Part shown: positions 17,159 to 25,929 of the stretch, one piece after another
How the letters are laid out: the number at the start of each line of letters is the position of its first letter
How positions within the stretch are numbered: position 1 is the stretch's first letter
Source: JAZNQL01 sp045531205
Lineage (GTDB): Bacteria; Bacillota; Clostridia; UMGS1883; UMGS1540
Length of the DNA: 64,000 bases
Direction: 5' to 3'
Assembly: GCA_045531205.1 (NCBI GenBank)
Contig: JAZSDN010000050.1
Coordinates: 1-64,000 of the forward strand
Notes under the pieces: model-generated
What the model saw: only the letters and a program-made list of their open reading frames with translations
Told to the model about the DNA's origin: nothing
Databases searched by the model: none
Position numbers and translations under genes: made by a program

Positions 17159-17350
17159 TTATTTTATGCTGTTTTCGTAAGCCTGAACCATCTTTTTAAC
17201 CATCTGTCCGCCTACAGAACCTGCCTGCTTTGAGGTAAGGTCACCGTTGTAACCGTTCTTAAGGTTAACACCTACTTCGTTAGCAGCTTCCATCTTGAAC
17301 TTGTCAAGTGCTGCACGAGCTTCGGGAACTAACTGTCTGTTATTTGCCAT
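17159..17350 (-). CDS. Small acid-soluble spore protein, alpha/beta type
   Basis: 63 residues, full length. It has the family signatures ALDKFKMEAANEVGV (with the germination-protease cleavage region K-E-VGV-like) and LTSKQAGSVGGQMVKKM. These proteins coat spore DNA and protect it from UV. AAGGAG precedes the ATG, and a terminator follows, so it is a single-gene unit. A forespore sigma-G promoter is expected but was not convincingly located. This gene is direct evidence for sporulation. Confidence 0.97.
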   Translation of the reverse strand: MANNRQLVPEARAALDKFKMEAANEVGVNLKNGYNGDLTSKQAGSVGGQMVKKMVQAYENSIK

Positions 17351-17448
17351 TGTAATTTCATCTCCTTAATTTGATTTTTGCTTTTTTTCTTGGTGCATTC
17401 TTATTTTTAGCATAGCAAAAATTTATATTCAGGAAAAGATTTGAAATT

Positions 17449-17805
17449 CTAATTTTTTTCTTTGCATTTTTTGCCAAAAAACACGTTAGTATCAATAAAC
17501 ATTCTTTCGCCATCTTCGGAGAATCCTATTTTTCTCATATAAGGAAATAAATCTTTATTGAAACTGAAAACCTCAAACACAGAATGAACATCCATATAGT
17601 TTATAACCGATTTAATCATTCCGTCATATAAAAACATATCATCAACTTTTATATAAACAATTTCTCCGTTTTCACTGCAGGCTGCTACAGCAATAATTTT
17701 GTTGTTATCGCCTGTGTCACGTGCAGAAAGATGAATGTAATTCCCTTCCTTTTCTGTATAAGCATAAATTTCTTCTAATTTTTCGTCGTATTTTATAGCT
17801 ATCAT
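17449..17805 (-). CDS. Small protein of unknown function, weakly GNAT-like
   Basis: 118 residues. The start at 17805 overlaps the stop of the pseudouridine synthase gene by four bases (ATGA) and has GAGGAAG just upstream, so the longer frame to 17853 is not used. The second half (IKSVINYMDVHSVFEVFSFN, then a KIGF segment) resembles the end of GNAT acetyltransferase folds, but the acetyl-CoA loop (Q/R-x-x-G-x-G/A) is not visible. It may be a degenerate acyltransferase used as a binding protein. Not recognised further. Confidence 0.6.
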   Translation of the reverse strand: MIAIKYDEKLEEIYAYTEKEGNYIHLSARDTGDNNKIIAVAACSENGEIVYIKVDDMFLYDGMIKSVINYMDVHSVFEVFSFNKDLFPYMRKIGFSEDGERMFIDTNVFFGKKCKEKN

Positions 17806-18515
17806 TTTATCTTCCTCAAGCTTTCTATTTCGTATGATGTCATGTGACGCCATCTGCCTTCGGGCAGATTTCCCAATATAACACTTCCTACAGCAATTCT
17901 TTTAAGTTTTAAAACACGAAAACCTATCGCTTCAAACATTCTTCTTACCTGTCTGTTTTTTCCTTCGTGGATAGAAATTTGAATTTCTGATTCTTTATTA
18001 TTAAACAGTGTTAATACTTCAACTTTTGCAGGTGCAGTAAGTCCGTCGTTTAATTTTACACCGCGTCTTAATTTGTTGAGTTCACTTTCTTTTAAAGTTC
18101 CGTTTATTCTTGCAATATATGTTTTATATACATTGTTTTTAGGGTGAGTTACAATGTTTGCAAAATCTCCGTCGTTAGTCATTATAAGAAGTCCTGATGT
18201 ATTATAATCAAGTCTTCCAACAGGATAAATACGTGTATTTATATCCGAAACAAGGTCCATAACAGAATCTCTGTCAAACTGGTCTTTTGCAGAAGTAATA
18301 TATCCTTCGGGCTTGTTTAATACAATATAGTATTTTTTTGTTACTAAAGAGATAATTTCGCCTTCATATTCAACTTTATCAAAGCTTTCATCCACTTCTG
18401 TAGCAAGCTCTGTAACTTTCTCTCCGTTTATTTTTATTTTTCCTTGTCTTATAAGCTCATCGGCAGCTCTTCTTGAGCAGATTCCCGCTGTTGCTATAAA
18501 TTTATTCAGTCTCAT
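17802..18515 (-). CDS. rluB: rRNA pseudouridine synthase, RsuA/RluB family
   Basis: 237 residues. An S4 RNA-binding domain (1-60, LNKFIATAGICSRRAADELI) precedes the catalytic domain with GRLDYNTSGLL, where D103 is the nucleophile, and the C-terminal EGKNRQVRRMFEAIG motif. It makes pseudouridine in 23S rRNA (RluB) or a related site; the family member is not fixed by eye. In Bacilli the same gene also follows scpAB and the dacF/spm genes, which matches this order. Confidence 0.92.
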   Translation of the reverse strand: MRLNKFIATAGICSRRAADELIRQGKIKINGEKVTELATEVDESFDKVEYEGEIISLVTKKYYIVLNKPEGYITSAKDQFDRDSVMDLVSDINTRIYPVGRLDYNTSGLLIMTNDGDFANIVTHPKNNVYKTYIARINGTLKESELNKLRRGVKLNDGLTAPAKVEVLTLFNNKESEIQISIHEGKNRQVRRMFEAIGFRVLKLKRIAVGSVILGNLPEGRWRHMTSYEIESLRKIK

Positions 18516-18537
18516 AATAGTCCTCTCAAAAATCTTC

Positions 18538-19638
18538 TTATGTACTTTTTACCTGACAAAGCCATGTTATAACTATTTTTGTCAGATTTTCGAAAAACTG
18601 ATTAAATATTTTTTCTTTACTTTCTTCTTGTGCGACAATGTCAATTTCGGTAAATATTGTACCATCTTTTTCAATTCTCGCAGTTCCTAATTTTTGCCCT
18701 TTTTCTACAGGGGCATCAATGTATTCAGGGCAGTTTATTTTAATGTCTACTTGTTCATCATCTGTCAAATTCATAGAAAAACTGTTTTTATATACTGCAT
18801 TTATTTTTTCGGTTTCCCCGTTTTTTACAGTTATTTCTTTTATTGTTTGGTTTTCAGTAATAATATTTCTTGGTTTATAATTGTTGAAAGCGTAGTCAAA
18901 AAGATAAATATGGTCATTCCAATCATCGGGTGCTGATAATGTTACCGCTATTACAGAAAAACCGTCTTTTGTAGCAGAAGATACAAGGCACCTGCCACTT
19001 TTCTTTGTGTACCCTGTTTTTATGCCTGTGCAATAAGGATATTTGTATAATAATTTATTGTGATTATAGTATGTATTTGAATTTACTTCTATTTTGCTTT
19101 TTGAAACAATTTCGCAAAACACAGGATTTTGCATACAATATCTTGCAATTAGTGCTAAATCATACGCGGTGGTATAATGCCCTTTTTCATCAAGTCCGTT
19201 TGGGTTTTTGAAAGAAGTGTTGTTTGCCCCTATTTCTTTTGCTTTTTGCGTCATTTTTTGTGCAAATGACGTAACATCTCCCGATATATGCTCTGCAATA
19301 GCAACGGCAGCATCGTTTCCCGATACCATCATAAGCCCGCATATAAGCTCATATAAAGAAATTTTTTGCCCCGCTGCAAGGTACATAGAGCTTCCCTCCT
19401 GCCCTGCTGCATTTGCACTCACCGTTACAATTTCGTCTGTGTTTTGATATTCCAATGCTAAAATTGCAGTCATAATCTTGGTAGTGCTTGCCATTGTTTT
19501 TTCGGAAAATGCATTTTTTTCATAAAGTATTCTACCCGTTTGTGCATCAAGTAATACGGCACTTTGGGCAGAAAAAGCACTTACGTTTAAAATTTTTACA
19601 CATAGGAAAAACAACACAAATAATGTAAGCCTTTTCAT
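18538..19638 (-). CDS. dacF: D-alanyl-D-alanine carboxypeptidase, DacF type
   Basis: 366 residues. Secreted penicillin-binding protein of family S11: signal peptide (1-24), catalytic triads STTK (S51, K54), SGN (106-108) and KTG (207-209), then a C-terminal PBP5-like beta domain and an amphipathic or transmembrane anchor at the end (FFENLTKIVITWL). It trims D-Ala from pentapeptides; DacF homologues adjust spore cortex cross-linking. Its place beside ytfJ, scpAB and rluB is typical of Clostridia and supports the sporulation role. Confidence 0.9.
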   Translation of the reverse strand: MKRLTLFVLFFLCVKILNVSAFSAQSAVLLDAQTGRILYEKNAFSEKTMASTTKIMTAILALEYQNTDEIVTVSANAAGQEGSSMYLAAGQKISLYELICGLMMVSGNDAAVAIAEHISGDVTSFAQKMTQKAKEIGANNTSFKNPNGLDEKGHYTTAYDLALIARYCMQNPVFCEIVSKSKIEVNSNTYYNHNKLLYKYPYCTGIKTGYTKKSGRCLVSSATKDGFSVIAVTLSAPDDWNDHIYLFDYAFNNYKPRNIITENQTIKEITVKNGETEKINAVYKNSFSMNLTDDEQVDIKINCPEYIDAPVEKGQKLGTARIEKDGTIFTEIDIVAQEESKEKIFNQFFENLTKIVITWLCQVKST

Positions 19639-19675
19639 TTAATCACCTTGTAAATTATATGAAAAGGCTTTTTTC

Positions 19676-20065
19676 TTATTCGTTTTTCTTGGATTTCTTT
19701 TCTATAAAAGCGTTTAATTTGTCAATTGCTGCGGGAATATAGTCAACAAGCTTGTCTACCGCTGTTATACTTCCGCCCGTCGGGATAAAACGAACATTTG
19801 TGCTGCTGCAAACTAAAAACCCTACTGGATTTATAGTAACACCGCCACCTGTTCCGCCACCAAATAAGGGGTCAGAATCTTTATCTTTGTTTTTGTGGCC
19901 GTATTCACTTCCACCTGCACCAAATCCGAATGCAACCTTGGAAACAGGAATTATAGTTACACCTTCGGCTGTTTGCACGGGTTCTCCAATTATTGTATTT
20001 GCATCAACCATTGTTTTTATGTTCTGCATTGAAGTAGACACGAGTTCAGAAATTTTATTTTCCAT
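19676..20065 (-). CDS. ytfJ: YtfJ/GerW-family spore protein
   Basis: 129 residues, normal length. The central glycine-rich stretch (AFGFGAGGSEYG and FGGGTGGGVTINPVGFLV) and the EPVQTAEGVTIIPVSKV start are hallmarks of the GerW/YtfJ family needed for normal spore germination. It follows the DUF2953 gene by five bases, the ytfI-ytfJ pairing known in Bacillus. Confidence 0.93.
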   Translation of the reverse strand: MENKISELVSTSMQNIKTMVDANTIIGEPVQTAEGVTIIPVSKVAFGFGAGGSEYGHKNKDKDSDPLFGGGTGGGVTINPVGFLVCSSTNVRFIPTGGSITAVDKLVDYIPAAIDKLNAFIEKKSKKNE

Positions 20066-20070
20066 TCATA

Positions 20071-20634
20071 TCACCCTTTCAAAATTTTTAATATTTTTAT
20101 AAGCAATTTAAATGCATGTGCAACCTTTATATGAATTTTTGTGTTGAAGTTTATATAAAAACATACATTTTCAAAATCAGGAGTAACACTTTCATAATGC
20201 TCTTTTAAAACAAAAAGCCTATCAAGCGTTGAAACCATTTGCGAAAACAAGGCATAAGCTGCTCCCGTGGCTATTCCTGTCAATGCTGCATCAGTCGTAC
20301 CTTCTCTTATTTTTATTTCAAATAAGTCAATAAACAGTCTCTTTTTTAAATATTTTAAAGCATCAACCGCTTTATCAAAACTTTCTTCAATTCTTTCTAA
20401 GTTAAGGTTAAAATCTTTTTTATCAGAATTTTTATCTTGCTTAGTTTTTATGTCTTTATTATCCTTTTTTGCACAAGAATCAAAAAAAGTTATATTAAAA
20501 AACAATATCTTTCCTTTTAACAGGAATCTGTTTTTGTTCGGTTCAAGCTTATATTCAGCATCAATATAAATTTTAAGATTTAAAATAATAAAAAAAACAA
20601 CAAAAACAGCCGCTAAAATATAAAGAGTCATCAA
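20071..20634 (-). CDS. DUF2953 (YtfI-like) membrane protein
   Basis: 187 residues. One N-terminal transmembrane segment (3-20), a lysine/aspartate-rich middle (about 55-75) and a conserved C-terminal part ending with KIHIKVAHAFKLLIKILKILKG, which fits DUF2953. It is placed directly before ytfJ as in other spore formers. No biochemical role is known; a sporulation function with YtfJ is inferred from the pairing. Confidence 0.8.
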   Translation of the reverse strand: MMTLYILAAVFVVFFIILNLKIYIDAEYKLEPNKNRFLLKGKILFFNITFFDSCAKKDNKDIKTKQDKNSDKKDFNLNLERIEESFDKAVDALKYLKKRLFIDLFEIKIREGTTDAALTGIATGAAYALFSQMVSTLDRLFVLKEHYESVTPDFENVCFYINFNTKIHIKVAHAFKLLIKILKILKG

Positions 20635-20645
20635 AATTATCCCCT

Positions 20646-21182
20646 TTACAATTCTTCTTCCGGCATTTCGGGAATTTCCGGAATTTCAGGCAAATCATTT
20701 AGGCTCTCAAGTCCGAAACAACGCAGAAACTCTTCTGTAGTAATATATAAAATGGGTTTTCCTGGCGCATCAAGTCTGCCTGCCTCCTCAATAAACCCTC
20801 TCTCAATAAGCCTTGACACGGAATAAGAACTGTCCACTCCCCGAATTACTTCTATTCTTCCCTTTGTTATGGGCTGATTATACGCAATTATGGAAAGAGT
20901 TTCTAAAGCCGAAGGAGAAAGTGCCTGTTTTCTTCTTGGTTCAAATATTTTTTGAATAACATCGGCATAATCTTCTCTTGAACACATCTGGTAAGAATTT
21001 TCAAGCTTTATTATTCTGAGTCCTCTTTTTTCTTTGTCATAGCTTTCTGCAAGTGAGTTTGTCGCTTTGATAATTACTTCAGGTTCAAGTTCCATAGCTT
21101 CTGCTATATCATTTACTAAAACAGAGTCTCCTGCTCCGAATAAAATGGCTTCAATATATTTTTCTATTTCAGTTTCTTTCAT
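20646..21182 (-). CDS. scpB: Segregation and condensation protein B
   Basis: 178 residues. Tandem winged-helix protein (KYIEAILFGAGDSV, then LSPSALETLSIIAYNQPITK and VDSSYSVSRLIERGFIEE) that binds ScpA and completes the SMC complex for chromosome condensation. It ends with a short repeat of PEIPE units. Its start overlaps the scpA stop by four bases. Confidence 0.96.
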   Translation of the reverse strand: MKETEIEKYIEAILFGAGDSVLVNDIAEAMELEPEVIIKATNSLAESYDKEKRGLRIIKLENSYQMCSREDYADVIQKIFEPRRKQALSPSALETLSIIAYNQPITKGRIEVIRGVDSSYSVSRLIERGFIEEAGRLDAPGKPILYITTEEFLRCFGLESLNDLPEIPEIPEMPEEEL

Positions 21183-21886
21183 TGTTCCTCACCGTTTTTT
21201 ATCAGATAGATTTTTAAACCTTCTTCTTTTATTTTTAAATGACCCTGACTTACTACGTGCAAAAGTGCAACAAAAGCAGAAACAATTTCATATCTGTCGT
21301 CAAGTCCTTCAAAAATATCTTCAAACAGCATTGAAGGCTTTATTTTAAATAGTGCGTGTATGTATTTTATACTGTATTCAATGGGCGTTCTTTCTCTGCC
21401 TACAATGCCCGAAAAAGCACTTTTTGGCGGAGGCATAAAAGCCTCTTTTCTTTGCAGTAAAAGTTCAAAGGCGTTTAAAAGACTTTCTGCCTGCATAGGA
21501 ATATTTTCTATAATTGTTTTGCCCATTTTTTCGGGCATTTTAAAATAATTATCTATGGTAGAAAATTGTACTTCCGAAAGTTTTTGTGCCGCCTGCTTTA
21601 CTTTTTTGTATTCTATTAAACGGGCTTGTAAGTCTTCTTTTAACTCTTCTACTTCTTCTTGCTCTGCAGGTATAAGAGTTTTGGATTTCATATACAAAAG
21701 ATGAGATGCCATAACCAAAAACTCGCTTGTAATTTCAAGGTCAAAGTTTTGTATTACCTCCATATACTGGTTTGTTATTTCGGCAATAGGAATATCTTCT
21801 ATATTTAGTTTGTTTTTTTGTATTAAATACAAAAGCAAATCCAGAGGACCTTCAAACATTTCAAGTTTAAAGCTTGGTGCATACAT
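21179..21886 (-). CDS. scpA: Segregation and condensation protein A (kleisin)
   Basis: 235 residues. The N-terminal kleisin motif FEGPLDLLLYLIQKNKLNIEDIP (shortened here to FEGPLDLLLYLI) and the C-terminal winged helix (ALLHVVSQGHLKIKEEG region) are present. It bridges SMC heads and holds ScpB. The ATG shares one base with the stop of the M50 protease gene (TAATG), and the stop overlaps scpB, so the three are translationally coupled. Confidence 0.96.
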   Translation of the reverse strand: MYAPSFKLEMFEGPLDLLLYLIQKNKLNIEDIPIAEITNQYMEVIQNFDLEITSEFLVMASHLLYMKSKTLIPAEQEEVEELKEDLQARLIEYKKVKQAAQKLSEVQFSTIDNYFKMPEKMGKTIIENIPMQAESLLNAFELLLQRKEAFMPPPKSAFSGIVGRERTPIEYSIKYIHALFKIKPSMLFEDIFEGLDDRYEIVSAFVALLHVVSQGHLKIKEEGLKIYLIKNGEEQ

Positions 21887-22542
21887 TAAAACAACCCCGC
21901 AATAATATTAATAAAATCAAATAAAAAATCGTAAATTTTTCCTGATATAAACCCAAGAACCGGTGTAAGTATATTAAAGAATAAGAGTATCATAAGTATG
22001 GGCATAGCATAACGCTCATACCTCATAAGATTATAATAAGCCTTGTCAGGCAATACAACCGCAAGGATTTTTGAGCCGTCAAGCGGAGGTATGGGTATGA
22101 GGTTAAATACTGCCAAACCAACATTAAGTGCCATAATTGCTGATAACACATTAAGTAAAAAATCTACAAAAATACTTTCCAAAGCATGTAATCCAAAACC
22201 AAAAAATACACCCAAAAGCAATGCAGAAATTAAAGCCATAAAAAGGTTTGACATAGGTCCTGCAAGACCTACAAGACTCATTCCCTGTTTTCTGTTTTTA
22301 AAATATAACGGATTTACAGGTACAGGCTTTGCCCAGCCAAATCCAAATAAAAGCATACATATAACACCCATTATATCAAGGTGGTCTAAGGGATTAAGCG
22401 AAAGTCTGCCCATGTTTTTCGCTGTCGGGTCACCTAATTTGTATGCCACATATCCGTGAGCTGTTTCGTGTATTGAAATTGCTATTAAAACAGCAGGGAT
22501 ACGAAAAAGTATTTCTGTTATATTAAAACCTGAAAGTAACAT
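21886..22542 (-). CDS. Site-2-protease family (M50) membrane metalloprotease
   Basis: 218 residues with about five to six transmembrane helices. The zinc motif HETAH (in SIHETAHGYVAYKLGD) and the distal NLIPIPPLDGSK aspartate are intact, as in the YwhC/FtsH-associated group of M50 proteases. It cuts peptides within the membrane; its substrate is unknown. It overlaps lysA and scpA by one base on each side, an arrangement common in Clostridia. Confidence 0.93.
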   Translation of the reverse strand: MLLSGFNITEILFRIPAVLIAISIHETAHGYVAYKLGDPTAKNMGRLSLNPLDHLDIMGVICMLLFGFGWAKPVPVNPLYFKNRKQGMSLVGLAGPMSNLFMALISALLLGVFFGFGLHALESIFVDFLLNVLSAIMALNVGLAVFNLIPIPPLDGSKILAVVLPDKAYYNLMRYERYAMPILMILLFFNILTPVLGFISGKIYDFLFDFINIIAGLF

Positions 22543-23828
22543 TATAAATCATTCCTTAATAAATCTTCATAGGTTTCACGTTTTACAATAATGCGTGACT
22601 TACCATCTTTAATCATAACAACGGCAGGTCTTGGAAGTCTGTTGTAATTACTGCTCATAGAGTAATTATAAGCACCCGTTGAAAGTACCGCTACCAAATC
22701 GCCTCTGTTTATTTTGGGCATCTTTGCATCCTTAATTATAATATCGCCCGATTCACAACACTTACCGCATAAAGTTACAGTTTCTGTTTTTTCGTCAAGC
22801 GGACGGGATGGAAGCAACGCTTCATATTTTGAGCCATACATAATAAAACGTGGGTTATCCCCCATTCCACCATCAAGTGAAACATATTTTCTTATTCCAG
22901 GTAAATCTTTAATAACGCCTGCAGTATATAACGTAATACCTGCAGCACCTACTATTGACCTTCCGGGTTCGAACATAAGGAAGGGTAATTGTACTGAATA
23001 CTTTTTAGCTGAAATTTTAAGAGCTTTAATTGTTTTGCTCATATAATCGCTGTAATGAGAATGCTTGTCCTCTTCGGTGTATCTGATTCCAAAGCCACCG
23101 CCTAAATCAAGCTCGTCTATTTTAGTATCAAGCTCTGAAATGAATTTTACCATTACATCTGCTGTTTTTTCAAAAGGCTCTGTATCAAATATCTGCGAGC
23201 CTATATGGCAATGTATACCGCCTAAAATTATATTTTCGCACTGTGTGGCAAAAGCTATTGCTTTTTTTGCTTCTCCTGTTTTAATTGAAATACCGAATTT
23301 TGAATCTTCCCCGCCTGTCATAACAAACTCATGGGTAGAAGCTTCTATTCCCGGAGTTACCCTTACAAGAATCTTTTGTTTTTTGCCTAATCTGCCTGCA
23401 ATTTCGTTAACTCTTTCAATATCATCAAAGCTGTCTGCCATAATTCTGCCTATACCATTAGTTATTGCAAACTCAAGCTCGTCGTAGCCTTTATTATTTC
23501 CATGGAAACAAATCACAGAAGGCGAAACTCCTGCCGAAAGAGCAGTAAACATTTCACCGCCTGAAACAACGTCAATTCCGAGTCCTTCTCTCGCTGCAAT
23601 ACGGCATGTTTCCTTAGTGCACATGGATTTTGACGCAAAAAAGATAAGTCCGTTTCCGTCATATTCTTTATCTATAACATCCTTATAGGCACGCATATTG
23701 GATACAATAGTATTTTCGTCCATAACATATAATGGTGTTCCGTATTCTTTTGCAAGCTCTACAGTGTCCGCTCCGCCTATTGTAAGGTGATTTTTTTCGT
23801 TAATATTAAGTGCATCTGAAATAAACAT
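22542..23828 (-). CDS. lysA: Diaminopimelate decarboxylase
   Basis: 428 residues. Fold-III PLP enzyme that makes lysine from meso-diaminopimelate. The PLP lysine lies in FFASKSM, and HIGSQ, GGGFGIRY, EPGRSIVG and CCESGD are all in place. The ATG at 23828 has GGAGGATAAT upstream; the longer frame to 23873 runs into the promoter. It heads a minus-strand operon through the M50 protease, scpA, scpB and sporulation genes, and is divergent from ctsR. Confidence 0.96.
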   Translation of the reverse strand: MFISDALNINEKNHLTIGGADTVELAKEYGTPLYVMDENTIVSNMRAYKDVIDKEYDGNGLIFFASKSMCTKETCRIAAREGLGIDVVSGGEMFTALSAGVSPSVICFHGNNKGYDELEFAITNGIGRIMADSFDDIERVNEIAGRLGKKQKILVRVTPGIEASTHEFVMTGGEDSKFGISIKTGEAKKAIAFATQCENIILGGIHCHIGSQIFDTEPFEKTADVMVKFISELDTKIDELDLGGGFGIRYTEEDKHSHYSDYMSKTIKALKISAKKYSVQLPFLMFEPGRSIVGAAGITLYTAGVIKDLPGIRKYVSLDGGMGDNPRFIMYGSKYEALLPSRPLDEKTETVTLCGKCCESGDIIIKDAKMPKINRGDLVAVLSTGAYNYSMSSNYNRLPRPAVVMIKDGKSRIIVKRETYEDLLRNDL

Positions 23829-23852
23829 ATTATCCTCCGTTCTATTTTTTAA

Positions 23853-23882
23853 ATTATAACATAACTTAACCATATTTGTAAA
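23853..23882 (-). promoter_or_regulatory. lysA operon promoter
   Basis: Minus-strand TTTACA (23882-23877) and TATAAT (23858-23853), 18 nt apart, upstream of the lysA GGAGG. Confidence 0.65.
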
Positions 23883-23918
23883 GAATTTTCAAAAACAAAA
23901 ATTTTTTCAAAAAAACTA

Positions 23919-23966
23919 TTGACAAAGATTTTTTACGGTGTTATACTAAAGTCAAAGAAAGTCAAA
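23919..23966 (+). promoter_or_regulatory. ctsR operon promoter with CtsR operator
   Basis: TTGACA (23919-23924) and TATACT (23942-23947) are 17 nt apart. The tandem heptads AGTCAAA-GAA-AGTCAAA (23950-23966) match the CtsR operator RGTCAAA-NAN-RGTCAAA exactly and cover the start of transcription. A further GTCAA lies just downstream. The operon should be autorepressed by CtsR and released on heat stress. Confidence 0.95.
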
Positions 23967-23989
23967 GTCAATTCAAAGAGGTGTTTTTT

Positions 23990-24436
23990 ATGGGAATAAG
24001 TGATATAATAGAAAACTTTTTAAGAGAAATGATTGATTCTGAAGGCTCGGTTGAAATAAAAAGAAATAATCTTGCAAACCATTTTGGCTGTGTTCCTTCA
24101 CAAATAAATTATGTTATACAAACAAGATTTACCAACGAACGCGGCTATATAGTAGAAAGCAGACGCGGCGGTGGCGGATATGTAAAAATATCCCGTGTTA
24201 CTCTCCCCGGAAAGAATTATCTTATGCACATTGTTAATAATATTGGAAAATCAATTGACTTTGAAACTGCCCGCATATTTATAGAAAATATGGTGGCTTA
24301 CGAACATCTTTCTGTGCGAGAGGGTAAGCTTATTTTAAACGCAATAAGCGATAAAGCGCTTGCTGTTCCCTCAATAATGCAGGATCAGCTTCGTGCATCA
24401 ATACTTAAAAATATGATAGTAGGACTCGGTGTTTAA
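23990..24436 (+). CDS. ctsR: Heat-shock repressor CtsR
   Basis: 148 residues. Winged-helix repressor: ISDIIENFLREMI start, the DNA-contacting GCVPSQINYVIQTRFT helix-turn-helix and the glycine-rich wing RRGGGGYVKI, whose arginine is the target of McsB. It represses clp genes. The ATG at 23990 with AGAGGTG upstream is chosen over an in-frame GTG at 23981, which lies in that ribosome-binding site. Confidence 0.96.
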   Translation: MGISDIIENFLREMIDSEGSVEIKRNNLANHFGCVPSQINYVIQTRFTNERGYIVESRRGGGGYVKISRVTLPGKNYLMHIVNNIGKSIDFETARIFIENMVAYEHLSVREGKLILNAISDKALAVPSIMQDQLRASILKNMIVGLGV

Positions 24437-24448
24437 GGAGGTTTTTAT

Positions 24449-24919
24449 ATGTTGTGTGAAAAATGCGGAATGAATACCGCAAATATTTTCTTATCCCAGA
24501 CAATAAACGGCAAAAAAAGTGAAATGCACGTTTGCTCGAAATGTGCCGCACAGATGGGTTATTTTGGAGATGGAATGAATTTAAGCCTTGATTTATTAGG
24601 GGCATTCTCCCCTGCTTTAAAAACTGTAAAATCCTGCCCTGTATGCGGTAAAACATACGAACAGATAAAAAAGAGTCAACGTTTTGGTTGCGAAGAATGT
24701 TATGTTCATTTTTCAAATATAACAGACGGAGTGCTTGAGAGAATACACGGCAAGACACTTCACACAGGCAAGCTTCCCGACAAAGTCGATGCAAAGCTTA
24801 AAACAAAAAGACATCTTGACGATTTAAAACGCAAACTCAAAGAAGCTGTTTTAAACGAAAAATATGAAGATGCAGCAAAATTCCGTGACGAAATAAAATC
24901 AATTGAGGAGGGACTTTAA
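24449..24919 (+). CDS. mcsA: McsA, activator of the McsB arginine kinase
   Basis: 156 residues. Four CxxC zinc-binding pairs (CEKC, CSKC, CPVC, CEEC) and a C-terminal UVR coiled-coil motif (KLKEAVLNEKYEDAAKFRDE). It binds and stimulates McsB and modulates CtsR. Its stop shares a base with the mcsB ATG (TAATG). Confidence 0.95.
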   Translation: MLCEKCGMNTANIFLSQTINGKKSEMHVCSKCAAQMGYFGDGMNLSLDLLGAFSPALKTVKSCPVCGKTYEQIKKSQRFGCEECYVHFSNITDGVLERIHGKTLHTGKLPDKVDAKLKTKRHLDDLKRKLKEAVLNEKYEDAAKFRDEIKSIEEGL

Positions 24920-25926
24920 TGAGCTGGTACGAAAACACAGGAAAACAAAATGATTTAATAATAAGTACCCGTGCGAGATTAGCACGCAATATTTCTAAAT
25001 ACCCTTTCCCCGGCTCTATGAGTGCAAAAGACGCCGAAGAAGTTATTTCTCTTGTATGGGATGCTATAACTCCTCTTCAAAGCGAATTTACACTTTACAG
25101 AATGGATAAAATTTCGCAAAGCGAAAGACAAAAGCTTATAGAAAAGCATTTAATAAGCCCTAATTTTACTTCTGATTTTCCAAGAGCAGCCATTATAAAC
25201 AAAGATGAAACCCTTTCTCTTATGGTAAACGAAGAAGACCATATAAGAATTCAATGTCTGCTCCCCGGGTATGATGCTTATTCTGCATACGAAACAGCTG
25301 ACAAAATAGATACTCTTTTAAACGAAAAAATAGAATACGCCTTTCATGAAAAGTACGGATATCTTACTTCGTGCCCAACAAACACAGGTACAGGTATGAG
25401 AATATCGGTAATGATGCACCTTCCTGCCCTTTCTCTTTCGGGTGGGATGAACTCACTTCTTACAAAAGCCGCAAAGCTCGGTATGACTGCACGCGGTCTT
25501 TTTGGTGAAGGCAGTGATGCTTTAGGCAATTTTTATCAGCTTTCAAATCAGATAACACTCGGGCTTTCGGAACACGAAATTATAGAGAATTTTTCATCTC
25601 TTGTACAAATTGCAGTTAATGCAGAAAATGCTTTGAGAGATAATCTTAGAAAAGAAACTCCCTCTAAACTTCGTGATAAGCTTTTACGTTCTTACGGAAT
25701 TATAAAGAATGCTTATCTCATTTCTACAGGAGAAATTCTTAATCTTATAAGTGATGTCAGGTTCGGGATATATTTGGGTATAATTAAACCGATTCCCTTT
25801 GAGAGATTAACAAAACTTATGGTAATGTCTATGCCCGCAAATATATCTTCGGACAAAGCATTATCAAGCGAAGAAAGGGATATAAAACGTGCACAAACGG
25901 CACAGGAAATCTTTAAGGAGGTATAA
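24919..25926 (+). CDS. mcsB: Protein-arginine kinase McsB
   Basis: 335 residues. Phosphagen-kinase fold: ISTRARLARN start, the nucleotide-binding arginines, and LTSCPTNTGTGMR near residue 150-165. It phosphorylates arginines on CtsR and misfolded proteins, marking them for ClpCP. Third gene of the ctsR operon and three bases before clpC. Confidence 0.95.
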   Translation: MSWYENTGKQNDLIISTRARLARNISKYPFPGSMSAKDAEEVISLVWDAITPLQSEFTLYRMDKISQSERQKLIEKHLISPNFTSDFPRAAIINKDETLSLMVNEEDHIRIQCLLPGYDAYSAYETADKIDTLLNEKIEYAFHEKYGYLTSCPTNTGTGMRISVMMHLPALSLSGGMNSLLTKAAKLGMTARGLFGEGSDALGNFYQLSNQITLGLSEHEIIENFSSLVQIAVNAENALRDNLRKETPSKLRDKLLRSYGIIKNAYLISTGEILNLISDVRFGIYLGIIKPIPFERLTKLMVMSMPANISSDKALSSEERDIKRAQTAQEIFKEV

Positions 25927-25929
25927 AAT

